A stretch of DNA of 64,000 bases from Schistocerca nitens (GCF_023898315.1 NC_064617.1:618875000-618938999), one strand, 5' to 3'; counted from the first letter of the stretch, positions 32,433 through 43,000 are shown. Notes: generated from the sequence alone by a model not told the origin. A program made the numbers and translations.

Positions 32433-34751
32433 GTGACAATAATGGCGTGTGAAAAACGTAACACTAGGCTCCAAAGTAAATTGAGAAATGACAGCGAAGA
32501 CGAAAGCAGTATGTTAGCGCCGCAGAGTAATGAATTAACTAATGTTAAAAGTAGTAATTTGGTAATTGCGCATAGGGAGATGGAGCGGGTTGCAAACAAT
32601 GGTGTAGACAGCGAAACAATTAGAGAACAGGGAAGCATTATCGATCGATCGGTCGGCAATAGCTCGGCTCAGGAATCCGAAATGACACGAGACGATCTCA
32701 CAAATACTGTAGATTTAGGTTTTGGATCCTCACCGTTTTCTCAAATAAGTCAAGACACATTTTCTGCTTGTCAAAATGTGAATGTTGCCGGTGAAATTGT
32801 ACTGCCAAAAAGCATAGAGAAACAGATTCCAGACACTAATACATTATTATTGCAATTAATGCAACAAATGGAACAAAATCAGAGAGAAATGAAACAAATG
32901 GGACAAAATCTTCAAAAGTTAGACACAATGGAACAAAATCTTCAAAAGTTAGACACAATGGAACAAAATCTTCAAAAGTTAGACACAGTGGAACAAAATC
33001 TTAAAAGGTTAGATACCACACTTGAACAAACACGTGAGGATTTAACTAATGAGTTACATCACATTGAATCGAAATGTCAAAAAGTCTGTAATGACGTAAA
33101 AACACAAATTTGTGAACATTTCCAACCTATTTTTTCGCGGCATGAAAATGCACTACAGAATCACGAAGCAGCCATAAAAGAACTGCAAACTACTGTTCAT
33201 GAAAATCATGAGACCTTGCAAGCTAAATTTGACTCAGTTGCATCTACCGATTCGGTTACGCAACTTGCAAAAACCCAGGAAAACTTAAAAGACACAGCAG
33301 AAAAACACACTGAGGAAATAAGTACATTATCGGATAAAGTAGCCGAACTTTCAGATCAGTTCACTAACTTATCTACGAGGGTAGATGATGATCTGAAAGA
33401 CACAACACCTGTAGCCTTCACTGACACAGAAGAGTATGAACAAATTAGAAAATTCAAACAAAATCAAAATCAAATTAATACGCAACACCAAAGAGAAATC
33501 CGCGAAGTACAAGATCAGCTGACACAGGTAATACAAGAATTACGTATTTCAGAGGACACTCGCGCCCCAACACAGGAAGAGGGACATAGAAATACGGAAC
33601 AACCACAAAATAATAACACAAGACACTTCGGAAATTATGAAAGAAATTGGCAAGGCACACCGAATTTTGAGATGGAACCGCCGACACGACGTAACAATGA
33701 CCGGTATGCTACTCGCCGACACGATGATTTTGACTATAAGCTGTTCATTACTACACGTAAATTTAAAACATTTAAGAATTCTGCCAACGACATTCATCCA
33801 CAAGCATGGCTCCATCAATTCTCTCATTGTTTTCCTCCCAACTGGTCGTTAGAACACAGATTAGAATTTATGTGTGGCTACTTAGAGAATGAACCAGCTG
33901 TAAGAATGCGATCGGTCATTCACGATTGCCACAGTGAAGGAGAATTTTACCATACCTTCCTCTCCGCATACTGGTCTCAAGCCACACAAGACCGAGTAAA
34001 ACATGGCATCATAATGATGAAACATTTCGAACAATCTGAATTCTCCAGTCTTGTGAAATATTTTGAAGACATGTTGCACAAAAATCAGTACCTGTCAAAC
34101 CCATACAGCCCCTCAGAACTCATCCGCATTTGCTTAATCAAATTACCTGAACATTTAAGACATATTATTTTGGCAGGACGTTGCAAAGACGACATTGAAG
34201 CTTTTCAGGGACTGTTACAAGAACTGGAAATCGACACTGACAATCGCGGAACGCAGGAGCACAACAATTACAGATCACATCCGTCGCAATTCCGCGATGA
34301 AAGAAATAATAACTGGACGCGACAAGGCTATTCTCACAATACAAATCGTGACCGAAACAGACACCACCCGTATAACAACCGTTGGCAGAGTAGTAATAAT
34401 TACAGGGAAAGATCACCTCTCCGCGGTAATGACTATCACAGAGACAATCAGAGAAACAGACAATACGGGAACCAAAACAATTATTATTACGAGGGACAGA
34501 ATAACTTTAGACGCAACGGTCCAACGCGCAGTTACGATTCAGGGAGAAATTCTCCACCACTTAACCGACAAGAAAGAAACCACAGAAACTACCGACATGA
34601 CGACAGACGATGTGATCGTAACGACAGACCTGAATTGCATCAGAACTGGCGGGATTCAAACAGAGCTGGGCCCTCTCGGCAAGGCGAATTTGTAGAAGTT
34701 CGGTCTCCTAATCCGAATAACGACGCGCGCCAGCAAAGAAACAGACAATGA
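32433..34751 (+). CDS. Gypsy copy 1 Gag polyprotein, 772 residues, intact
   Basis: Structural protein expected to form the retrotransposon particle and package RNA. Layout: a polar N-terminus (1-145); a coiled-coil-like, Gln-rich region (about 146-310) with four tandem copies of a ten-residue unit like EQNLQKLDTM (about 157-196); a linker; a capsid-like helical region (about 430-600), with HPQAWLHQF, NWSLEHRLEFMCGYLENEPAVR and FLSAYWSQATQDRVKHGI; then a basic Asn/Arg-rich tail (about 610-772). No CCHC zinc knuckle exists, so the basic tail presumably replaces the nucleocapsid. The start ATG (32433) is shared with copy 2 and lies 292 bp after the LTR. The stop is TGA followed by CTC, the same context as in copy 2. 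Confidence 0.93.
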   Translation: MTIMACEKRNTRLQSKLRNDSEDESSMLAPQSNELTNVKSSNLVIAHREMERVANNGVDSETIREQGSIIDRSVGNSSAQESEMTRDDLTNTVDLGFGSSPFSQISQDTFSACQNVNVAGEIVLPKSIEKQIPDTNTLLLQLMQQMEQNQREMKQMGQNLQKLDTMEQNLQKLDTMEQNLQKLDTVEQNLKRLDTTLEQTREDLTNELHHIESKCQKVCNDVKTQICEHFQPIFSRHENALQNHEAAIKELQTTVHENHETLQAKFDSVASTDSVTQLAKTQENLKDTAEKHTEEISTLSDKVAELSDQFTNLSTRVDDDLKDTTPVAFTDTEEYEQIRKFKQNQNQINTQHQREIREVQDQLTQVIQELRISEDTRAPTQEEGHRNTEQPQNNNTRHFGNYERNWQGTPNFEMEPPTRRNNDRYATRRHDDFDYKLFITTRKFKTFKNSANDIHPQAWLHQFSHCFPPNWSLEHRLEFMCGYLENEPAVRMRSVIHDCHSEGEFYHTFLSAYWSQATQDRVKHGIIMMKHFEQSEFSSLVKYFEDMLHKNQYLSNPYSPSELIRICLIKLPEHLRHIILAGRCKDDIEAFQGLLQELEIDTDNRGTQEHNNYRSHPSQFRDERNNNWTRQGYSHNTNRDRNRHHPYNNRWQSSNNYRERSPLRGNDYHRDNQRNRQYGNQNNYYYEGQNNFRRNGPTRSYDSGRNSPPLNRQERNHRNYRHDDRRCDRNDRPELHQNWRDSNRAGPSRQGEFVEVRSPNPNNDARQQRNRQ
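32901..33020 (+). repeat. 30 bp tandem repeat within gag (about 4 units)
   Basis: Units begin GGACAAAATC/GAACAAAATC at 32901, 32931, 32961 and 32991, each coding ten residues, so the frame is kept. Copy 2 has a different arrangement of related units at 54500-54640. Confidence 0.9.
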
Positions 34752-34943
34752 CTCGCACAGCAGGCAGCCGCGTGCGCCCGCTGGCTCCGAGAAAAATAAC
34801 ACAGACGCTAACCTTGAGAAAAATTCCAGTATTCTTTACCGACGTATACCACTTGATAATTGCGTTAAAGTTGAAACTCTGCGTACTAGGAAGAGCAAAG
34901 GTTTACACCACATTTCACATGTAACACCGTTTATCGAGAGATA
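34752..34943 (+). pseudogene. Pol scar of Gypsy copy 1: two deletion junctions
   Basis: After the gag stop, a segment matching copy 2 about 58482-58545 (between RNase H and integrase) follows, ending TATTCTTTAC. It then jumps to sequence matching copy 2 from about 59678 to 59785, the integrase C-terminus (KGLHHISHV). Thus about 2.05 kb (protease, RT, RNase H) and about 1.13 kb (integrase core) were lost in two separate deletions. An in-frame TAA soon after the gag stop ends any readthrough product. Confidence 0.85.
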
Positions 34944-36483
34944 ATGTGCTTTTTTAACTTGAGATTTTAATGCAACATTTTGGTTTATTTGAAAATACAT
35001 TCTGGATTTAAAGTGCTTTCTGAGAGATACTAGATGACACAGTGGTTAGTTTATGTGACAGCTACAAGATTTTATCACGACGTTACTAATGAGTGACAAT
35101 TTACCTTGTTGATTTTGCGGTGTATCTGTTTTATATCTGCACAGTTTTCTGAATTCTTCTGGAAAGAAAAACATGTTTTAGTAGTAACTTTTGTGGTATA
35201 GCAATAATGAGGCAGCCTTTTACGTGGCACAACAATACGTTACAGCACAGTACTTTCTTCATCACAACAATAAGCATAACTAAGATATCTATACGCAAAG
35301 CATTTCACTTTTGTGTATCATCAGGTAAGTACATTGACTTCTGCAGAACTTAGCTTTCGGAGGACGATAACTACGAGACTTCCACAGAGATTATCTTACA
35401 ACATGACGCACAGTTTAGCGCTACAGGACATATATTTGAGTGATTAATTTTGTACTTAAAACATTTATTTTTAAAGATTTTTGAATTACAAAGAAAGTTT
35501 TCCGAGATATATTTCATTCCATTGCTGTAATCTGTAACACCTGAGGGTATAATTACATTAATCCTCAGGGGGGTACACGCTTACTTTGTGTACCATGTGT
35601 GTGGCAACCACAAGGAACCCTAGCTAATATGGTATTTGCTTATACAACTTTACACATCGGTACCATATTTCTCTAACACACAAATTACACAGCTATCTGA
35701 TCATTTAACTGAGAGATAAACATTTTTTTTACTGCATTAGTGACAGATGTTTACGTAATTACACAGTTGAATAACTTCACTCTTACGAAATTGTATTTTG
35801 TATGTACCTTGTGAACTCTTCATATTTTTTCAGAACCATTGTGATACTATGAGAGCTTTGAATGATGTATTTGGTAAGGGAGCATGATTTTTAAAGTACG
35901 TTTGAGGTAAATGACACTACTGACATGAGCAGAGAATTTTTTTAGGTTTTGAAATTATTGCAGAAAGCTACGACGTTTTTGAGATTTGACTGAGGTGTTA
36001 TGATGTTATTTTGACGACGACGATGTGTTTTATGCTGCTGAGGTATGTTTATGGTCAAGAAGCTGATGCTATATGAGGAATTTGATTATGCTACGTATTT
36101 CATGTAATGAAATATTAAAGAAGCGTCGACGAATATATATATGTATAATAAGGTAAGGAGTAATGAGTAACGGTTAGGAACTCTGCCTTGTGAAGACGTA
36201 TGTTGGAAACCGAGAATCGTACTTTTAGAATTATGAAATGTGTGTAAATGCGTGAATGTATCACAATGCCGACGAAAATTTTTTGGACACTGTTATATCA
36301 ATAAGATTTTGTTTCTACAGATTTGCAACGCTAATTCTTGACCTGTGAAATATTTTTATGTGAGACTGTCGTAGCGGAAACTGCTGTCGTAAATATTTCC
36401 GTACGAAAGTTAAGTGACCACCTGCACGTAATACGTCGTGGGCACACAGCTGTGTCAGACACCTGGGCGACGGCCGCCCGGGG

Positions 36484-36516
<33 letters not shown>

Positions 36517-36984
36517 ATTAGCCTTCCAGCAGCACAGAACGACACGGACGAACTTGAAAACGATGAGAAACATTTCACGGCTATTGTCGTGCTAATTGAG
36601 AGAAATGCCATATGGCTAGTGAATGACGTTTCACGCCTTGCTTTGCCCATTTTGTTTAATATCTAGTTTCTAGCTGCACTGCAGCACTGGTTAAAATAAA
36701 ATTTTATAGATGTACTAATATAAATATTTTCTGTCTGCAGATCTATTAAATAATAATTTTGTAATCCACATTCTTCGGAAAAGGAGCTCTTGGAATGGAA
36801 AGAACAATAAGAAGGGACTAATACCAGGAACTGCATACATAATTTTCTTTTCAACTACTGAGTAATTTTTTGTAGAATTAGTTTTTGTGGTGCACCACTT
36901 TAATTACTTAGACATTAAGATGTGATTATACATTTCCCTTATCTGCATTGTTATCTTTAGTGTACTATTTTTTCTGCTTGAGCT

Positions 36985-37251
36985 ATGTCATGTTTAGGTA
37001 TAAGTTGCTGCTGTTTGCCAGGCATAGTGTTATTGAATTTGACTTTGTATTACGCTGTTAAGCCAGTTTTACTAATGATTTATTTTTATATATTTATTGT
37101 TTGCTGCACATTGCCTTATATTAGTTGTAATATTGCAATTGCTTCGCTAATTTCTAAAATGCTGCTTCCTTTGCAAATCTGCACTTTTTTGTCATTGCTG
37201 TTTATATTAATTGTTTTATGTGATGCTGCATTGCCTCGTCCCTTAGTTTAG
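36985..37251 (+). other. Small hydrophobic open frame (88 codons), coding status doubtful
   Basis: It begins MSCLGISCCCLPGIVLLNLT and is rich in Leu, Ile and Cys, predicting several membrane segments. In copy 2 the first 30 or so codons are nearly the same (from 61867) but the frame is then closed by stops. It might be a relic of an extra frame or simply AT-rich chance; there is no env-like fusion or cleavage motif. Confidence 0.25.
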
Positions 37252-38420
37252 CATCTGAGCTCAGTAGATATAAGTTAGCTTAAGAGGGGGTAGCCTATAA
37301 GATAATGAGTAGCGATTAATTGAAAAAAAATGCATTGAGAAGCTATACGAGTAAAGTACAGAAAGCAGTATAGATAGGACTTTTGGAAATAATGAGGAAC
37401 GAAGGGAGATCTCCGAGAAGCTTAAAGAAAATGGTTTGGCCAAAAAAAGTATTTTGAAAGAGGATATGAACCAAAAAAGTAGGGTTTAGGGACAACAGGT
37501 TTAGGTAGGATTTTCTTGGAAATAAATTATGAGGTAAGATAATGGAAAATAAATAATGAGGTAAGAAATATGTGAACATATAAATACAGAAAGCATGCTT
37601 TCATAGGATTTTTTTGGTGGAAACAAATGTTGAAATAAGAAGAAAGATCTACAGAATGAAGTTTTGGGTTGGACTGCAGTACCAGAAGTTACACTGAAAA
37701 CGAACCCTGTCCTTTCCTTTTGTGTTATCCCACTATATGTGTTGGTGTACCCTTGTGTATTTGTTTTCTTCCTGTCTCTGTGTACTGTTTCATAGAACTT
37801 TTTTCTCTTCTAATACTAAGTTACGTTCACTATGATGAGGAATACTGTTATCCTCAATTACAATTGGCATTAATAATATGTTATTTACTTTGTAAAGATG
37901 TTTAGTCAATATTTATTCTGTTTTGTGTTAATGCTCATGTGTGAAGTTGATGTTTCGAAAGTTATTCTGATCTTTTATGTATGTACTCATGTCATAATTC
38001 CTGTAACACTGATGTATATGTTTATTTCTATTATTTTGTAAAGCCCCTATTACCGCAAATGTTATTTGTATTGTTATGTTCTTTAATGATGTATTTTGTA
38101 TCTTTGTAATTGTATTCTTATGTTATAAAATTGTAATTGACACCAGTTCATCAAATTAAGTAACTTCTAAGTTACATTTCACTGCACACGTTTCTGTTGG
38201 TCATAGTATATGGACAATATGTGAGAAGTAGGGACTGTTAGTGTTTGCACGTGTGTTAATAATTCAGCAAGGGACTGGATAACAGCATTGCTGGTTCTAA
38301 GGACATTCCAAAAACTTTGTGAGTGCACAAGTGGTGGTTTATGGACTTGCTATATTATCCGCAAGACTCTTCATTGGTGATTGTGCACCTGCACAGTCAC
38401 AACAGATGGTTGCTGGCCAT

Positions 38421-38665
38421 CTCTACAAGGACTACAGTGGGTCTGCACCTCTGGTGGCCCACCAGTACCGTCATTTCTACAAGGACTACAGTGGGTCTGC
38501 ACCTCTGGTGGCCCACCAATACCATTATTTCTACAAGGACTACAGTGGGTCTACATCTTTGATGATCCATCAATACCATTATTTCTACAAGGACTGCAGT
38601 GGGTCTGCGCCTCTGTTGGCCCACCAATACCATAATCTCTACCAGGACTACAGTGGGTCTGCTCT
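38421..38665 (+). repeat. 54 bp minisatellite, about 5 units, in the 3' region of Gypsy copy 1
   Basis: CTACAAGGACTACAGTGGG-type units start at 38423, 38477, 38531, 38585 and 38639, exactly 54 bp apart. In one frame each gives an 18-residue unit (like YKDYSGSAPLVAHQYRHF). Copy 2 has only two starts (63063, 63117), so the array varies in number between copies. Confidence 0.92.
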
Positions 38666-39038
38666 GTGATGACCTACCAAACGATATTCTTCAAAACTTC
38701 GATAGACTACGCTGTGGGTTTGCTCTGTTGTGGCCCATTACGTGTCAGCATGTCAAGAGTCAGCACTGTCTTTCCGTTGGAAGGACAACGATACTTCTTC
38801 AAGACTGCATGGAAATCCACTACGTCTATGTGCATTTTCTTTTACTGCTCAGACTTTGAGAAAAACACTGCAATGTGATGAATGATCAGGACTGTCTTTA
38901 TGGACTGTGAGAAAATTTTAGCTTTTGACCAACATTGTATCAATAAGTGTGTGCATTTGATTTCTTAGTTATTGTAATTATGAAAAATTTTTTCAAATCT
39001 GTATTGGGCACTGCCCAACCCAATTTGTAAAATTTTTT

Positions 39039-39054
39039 GTGGGGAGCATGGGGG
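39039..39054 (+). promoter_or_regulatory. Polypurine tract of Gypsy copy 1
   Basis: GTGGGGAGCATGGGGG, followed by CTA and the 3' LTR. Identical to 63511-63526 in copy 2. It would prime plus-strand DNA synthesis; the one C and two T residues make it imperfect. Confidence 0.7.
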
Positions 39055-39057
39055 CTA

Positions 39058-39630
39058 TGTAAGTAGGCTGTTTAGGTTTTTTTATTAGTAACGCCACCTC
39101 TGTATGAAAATCACCGGCTGTGCCGTGTGCAGTCTGTGGCTGCTTTGCATTGTTGTAATACTCAACCATTGTAGTGTTAGGCAGCTGACTGTGAACAGCG
39201 CGTAGCGTTGGGCAGTTGGAGGTGAGCCGCCAGCAGTGGTGGATGTGGGGAGAGAGATGGCGGAGTTTTGTAATTTGTCATGATATCAAGGTAAATACAT
39301 TGTTTGTTCTCTATTAATATCTTTCATTTGCTAACTATCCCTATCAGTAGTTAGTGCCTTCCATAGTTTGAATCTTTTATTTAGCTGGCAGTAGTGGCGC
39401 TCGCTGTATTGCAGTAGCTTGAGCAGCGAAGATTTTTGGTGAGGTAAGTGATTTGTGAGACGTATAGTTTAATGTTAGTCAGGGCCATTCTCTTGTAGAG
39501 AATTTTGAAAGTCAGATTGCGTTGCGTTAACAAAATATTGTGTGTTGAAAGTCAGATCGCGTTGCGCTAAAAAAATATTGTGTGCCAGGTTAACCACAGT
39601 CTTGTAGAAATATTCAAAGGGGACGTTTCA
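39058..39630 (+). repeat. 3' LTR of Gypsy copy 1
   Basis: 573 bp, four visible substitutions relative to the 5' LTR, ending CA before the AGTG duplication. Confidence 0.95.
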
Positions 39631-39696
39631 AGTGACCTGTTACTGATATTTAGGATTCTCTCCGTCCTAGGCGTAGTGGAAATGGAACTTCAGAGG

Positions 39697-40013
39697 CGCC
39701 GGCCCGGGTGGCCGAGCGGTTCTAGGCGCTACAGTCTGGAACAGCGCGACCGCTACGGTCGCAGGTTCGAATCCTGCCTTGGGCATGGATGTGTGTGATG
39801 TCCGTAGGGCCGGCTGCGGTGGCCGTGCGGTTCTAGGCGCTTCAGTCCGGAACCGCGGGACTGCTATGGTCGCAGGTTCGAATCCTGCCTCGGGCATGGA
39901 TGTATGTGATGTCCTTAGGTTAGTTAGGTTTAAGTAGTTCTAAGTTATAGGGGACTGATGATCTCAGCAGTTAAGTCCCATAGTGCTCAGAGCCATTTGA
40001 ACAATTTTTTTTT
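39697..40013 (+). repeat. Dimeric tRNA-derived SINE (type A), 11 bp target duplication
   Basis: The first monomer (39697-39808) ends early in the tail at GTCCGTAGG. A complete second monomer (39809-40013) follows at once. One duplication, AACTTCAGAGG, flanks the pair (39686-39696 and 40014-40024), so the dimer was inserted as a unit. Confidence 0.93.
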
Positions 40014-40024
40014 AACTTCAGAGG

Positions 40025-40475
40025 AGCTTTCGCTATTCTTGACAAACATGAGAAACTTGTAATCACTGCGAGTTACAACTGCGTGATGATAATGGTTTAG
40101 GTTGTCAGTAGTTTTGGTGGTGTTATGCTGTCAAACTGCTTACAGCAACGTTAATGGTGGCGCACATAATTTAGCGCTGACTACCTACTTAAGTAAAGAT
40201 AGTGTTGTGGCGTCGTCGCTTGTCTTTATTTGGCCTCAGCTTGAGTAATCCGATTTAACGAACATAGTACTACATTCGCGGGCTGCTAATGATACAGTAT
40301 GACTACAGAGATCATCGTGCGGGTATTACTTTAATTCTGCAATGAATTGCTTAAAAAATATTACCCTCAGCTATGCAGCTGGAATGACTCATTACACAGG
40401 TACACTATGTTGCACTTGGTTAAGTGATCAGTTCGCTGCAATCCTGCTTCTTCTGTTTGTAAATACTTGAATACT
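40025..40475. other. Unassigned sequence between two SINEs
   Basis: No gene or repeat was recognised. Confidence 0.3.
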
Positions 40476-40678
40476 TCAAAAATGGTTCAAATGGTTCTGA
40501 GCGCTCTGGGACTTAACGTCTGAGGTGGTCAGTCCGCTAGAACTTAGAACTACTTAAACCTAACTAACCTAAGGGCATCAGACATATCCATGTCCGAGAC
40601 TGGAGTCGAACCTGAGACCGTAGCTCTCGCGCGGTTCCAGACTGTAGCTCCTAGAACCGCTCGGCCACACTGGCCGGC
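40476..40678 (-). repeat. tRNA-derived SINE, type A, 13 bp target duplication with one mismatch
   Basis: Flanked by ATACTTGAATACT (40463-40475) and ATACTTGTATACT (40679-40691). The last 14 bp of this SINE plus its right flank are also present in the right arm (46880-46907), so the SINE is older than the arm duplication. Confidence 0.88.
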
Positions 40679-40884
40679 ATACTTGTATACTGACCATTCG
40701 TTATTTGACTAAATATGAACTACAATCTAATTCGCATGTATATGGCATGGGTTAGCTCCGGCACGAGGGTATGACTAAGGATTGGATTCCGTTGGAGTCC
40801 CGTTATTTTGATGGCTAGACTAATGTTCGCAAATCACCTCTATTGCCTCTTAAATATCGAAGGACCGACGTCCACACTGTCACA

Positions 40885-40988
40885 GCGCGTTGAAATACAG
40901 CAACGACAGCAGATGAAAATTTGTGACCGACTGAGCTTCGAACCTAGACCTGCTGCTTACTAGACAGACGTGCTGACCACTGCACTAT
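40885..40988 (-). repeat. tRNA-like repeat fragment, type D
   Basis: On the minus strand TAGTGCAGTGGTCAGCACG (A-box-like) and AGGTTCGAAGC (B-box) lie at tRNA-like spacing. It starts exactly where left- and right-arm sequence diverge (40884), so it was gained in this arm or lost from the other. Confidence 0.5.
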
Positions 40989-41640
40989 TATTTTTTTTTA
41001 AGTTTGAGAAGTCTTTCAGCACCAGGTAGGCGGAGGCAAAGAGGGCAGGGATCGAAAATCCGAGTCCTGGCCACAATGCCTCCCCCATACCTGTCACTGA
41101 GCAGCTGCATTATTCACATGTATTCCATGTTTGCACCCATATATTCCTTTAAATTGTTGAACAAAATTGAAGTAGTAATTAAGGTAAAATAAATTACAGA
41201 TTGTCGCCTCCAATGGCGTGCGTTCGTTGTGGAACATAACTTATAACAGTGAACAGGGTGACGGAAAAATAAATAACAAACATTCATTCAGAAATATATT
41301 CACAATTTAAGTTATTATGCACTGGATGCATATGAAGTCTGTAAGGAAGCCATATATTTTTCAACAAGTGGAAGAAGTTTCGGAGCCGGAGGGGGTTTGC
41401 CAAATTAGAACAGTTCTGATTTAAGAACCGACGTAAAAGAATATTTCAGGAATAAAAAAAAGTGAAAGAATAGTATTCTGCTTCTAATCAATAAAACTGT
41501 CCACCTCTTTGTAGCCCACATAAAGCAATAGATAAAAAATTTTAAACCATTCCTTATATTTGTTATTCTTCTTCAGCTTAAAATGTTCTTCTGCAATATA
41601 AAACATGCACTCTTCTAAGTTCTAAGTTTTGTTTATTACA
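40989..41640. other. Unassigned AT-rich sequence
   Basis: Nothing recognised apart from a T-run at 40989-40998. It may be part of the LINE insertion that follows. Confidence 0.3.
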
Positions 41641-42633
41641 ACCTAAAACCAAAACTGTCCCACAAGCCACGAATAACTGTTATTCTTTGCGGATGGGTAA
41701 CATTTCCAGTCAGGTTTAAAGCTTCAGTTATCGGTATATGACTTTCTGCGGTTCTGTGGATAGTGCTAATTTCTTCCTAGTCCAGTTCCAAATTCTGATT
41801 CTATTTTCACATAAGAAGGTGTGCGCTACAGTTGCTACAAGCCCACATTTGTCGCAGTATGAAGATGGTCTCAATTTGATTTTTCATAATCGTTCCGCTG
41901 TGGGTATGGTTTCGTTTACAACGTCGCACCATACGGCACTGACTCTAGTTGGTATAATTTTATTGTTGATATTTTTCCAGACGTTCCTCCAGTTTTTTGT
42001 AGGTTAATTCACCGGAATTGGTTTGTGTAGACGATGTCTGGTAATATAATCATAGACGGTTCTAGAGTTGGTTTGTGCTGGTGGAAGTCTTATACAGCTC
42101 CAATCGCCATAGTACTTTCGGACGTAATCTAGGCTGGCGTGCTACATTAACAGGAGCGTTCCTATCTCCAGGATCTAACGAGAGGAACAGAAGTTTCGTG
42201 ATGCTTATCGTAGTGGCATGTATTAGTTTAAAGGCACGTCTTTAATTCCAAGTCCTCTGTTTTGCCTCTGCAAAGTCGCCGTGTGGAAGGGTACTTTGAA
42301 GATATTTTGTTTCGACACATACCAAGAGGCTACAGCTAATATTTTATGTGCAGTGACCTGCAGTATCGGTAAGACTGCTGTGACATGATAAATTTTGGCC
42401 GGCCGTAGTGGCCGCGTGGTTCTGGCGCTGCAGTCTGGAGCCGCGAGACCGCTACGGTCGCAGGTTCGAATCCCGCCTCGGGCATGGATGTGTGTGATGT
42501 CCTTAGGTTAGTTAGGTTTAACTAGTTCTAAGTTCTAGGGGACTAATGACCTCAGCAGTTAAGTCCCATAGTGCTCAGAGCCATTTGAACCATTTTGATA
42601 AATTTTGCTAAGTATGTATGTATTTATAAACTG
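41640..42633 (-). pseudogene. LINE ORF2 C-terminal tail (zinc-binding), minus strand
   Basis: On the minus strand a decayed frame reads TNSRTVYDYITRHRL, WRNVWKNINNKIIPTRVSAVW, then CDKCGLVATVAHTFLCENRIRIW (split by a stop upstream). The CxxC...H...C cluster is the zinc-binding tail typical of I/Jockey-group LINE ORF2 proteins. The RT itself is absent. A SINE interrupts the upstream part at 42398-42595. The block is missing from the right arm. Confidence 0.7.
42398..42595 (+). repeat. tRNA-derived SINE, type A, 12 bp target duplication TGATAAATTTTG
   Basis: Full length; flanked by TGATAAATTTTG at 42386-42397 and 42596-42607. Confidence 0.92.
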
Positions 42634-42883
42634 AACTTTCTGCAGTCAGTCTAACGATCGCATGTCATGGTCCTTCAACACGGTTCCGATGACATTAAGT
42701 TTCCGCTCCCAGTTGTTCGTGGCCATGCGCTTGGGGTTCACCCTTAACCACAATCCGAGATGGAGACTCACTTCAGTTACATCTAACCAGTGCGCACTTA
42801 TTGCACTATTCTAGGAACCGAGATGCAGTATTTTGGATTTAAAATTTTGTAAATTTGTGGTGAGAACGTATGGGACGAAGTAA

Positions 42884-43000
42884 GCTTACACACTACTTAA
42901 TCTAGCTTAAAATATGGACAATGCCGGAGGGGGGACTCGAAGCTCCGACGGTGGGCACTGTCGGGACACAGCAACCAACCTCTCTGCAGCACATATCTAC
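42884..43000 (-). repeat. Probable type B SINE fragment
   Basis: GCTTACACACTACTTAA and the minus-strand B-box around CTTCGAGTCCCCC resemble the type B tail and head. Part of it (from 42903) is missing in the right arm. Diverged, so only probable. Confidence 0.5.

Larger units (their letters stand above)
34946..39038 (+). other. Long 3' noncoding region of Gypsy copy 1
   Basis: About 4.1 kb between the pol end and the purine tract. It aligns through most of its length with 59786-63510 of copy 2. No env, RT or other known domain is recognisable. Notable parts: a 31-base A-run (36484-36514; short in copy 2), a hydrophobic open frame at 36985-37251, and a 54 bp tandem repeat at 38421-38665. Confidence 0.8.
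31564..39634 (+). mobile_element. Gypsy family A, copy 1 (gag-only, pol deleted)
   Basis: LTRs at 31568-32140 and 39058-39630 are both 573 bp, begin TG and end CA, and are flanked by AGTG at 31564-31567 and 39631-39634. By eye I count four mismatches between the LTRs, so insertion was recent in evolutionary terms. The interior holds a leader, an intact gag (32433-34751), a short pol scar, and about 4.1 kb of noncoding 3' sequence with a purine-rich tract before the 3' LTR. Compared with copy 2 it lacks protease, RT, RNase H and nearly all integrase, so it could move only with proteins from other copies. Confidence 0.95.

Noticed and set aside
34195..34695. A 166-codon Thr/Ile-rich frame on the plus strand.
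   Set aside because: Out-of-frame shadow of the gag Asn/Arg-rich tail; the equivalent shadow appears in copy 2 at 55854-56318.
38319..38669. A 116-codon frame with 18-residue repeats that could be a secreted or structural repeat protein.
   Set aside because: The array is a 54 bp minisatellite inside the Gypsy 3' region; all three frames are open and copy 2 does not keep the same frame. Reported as a repeat.
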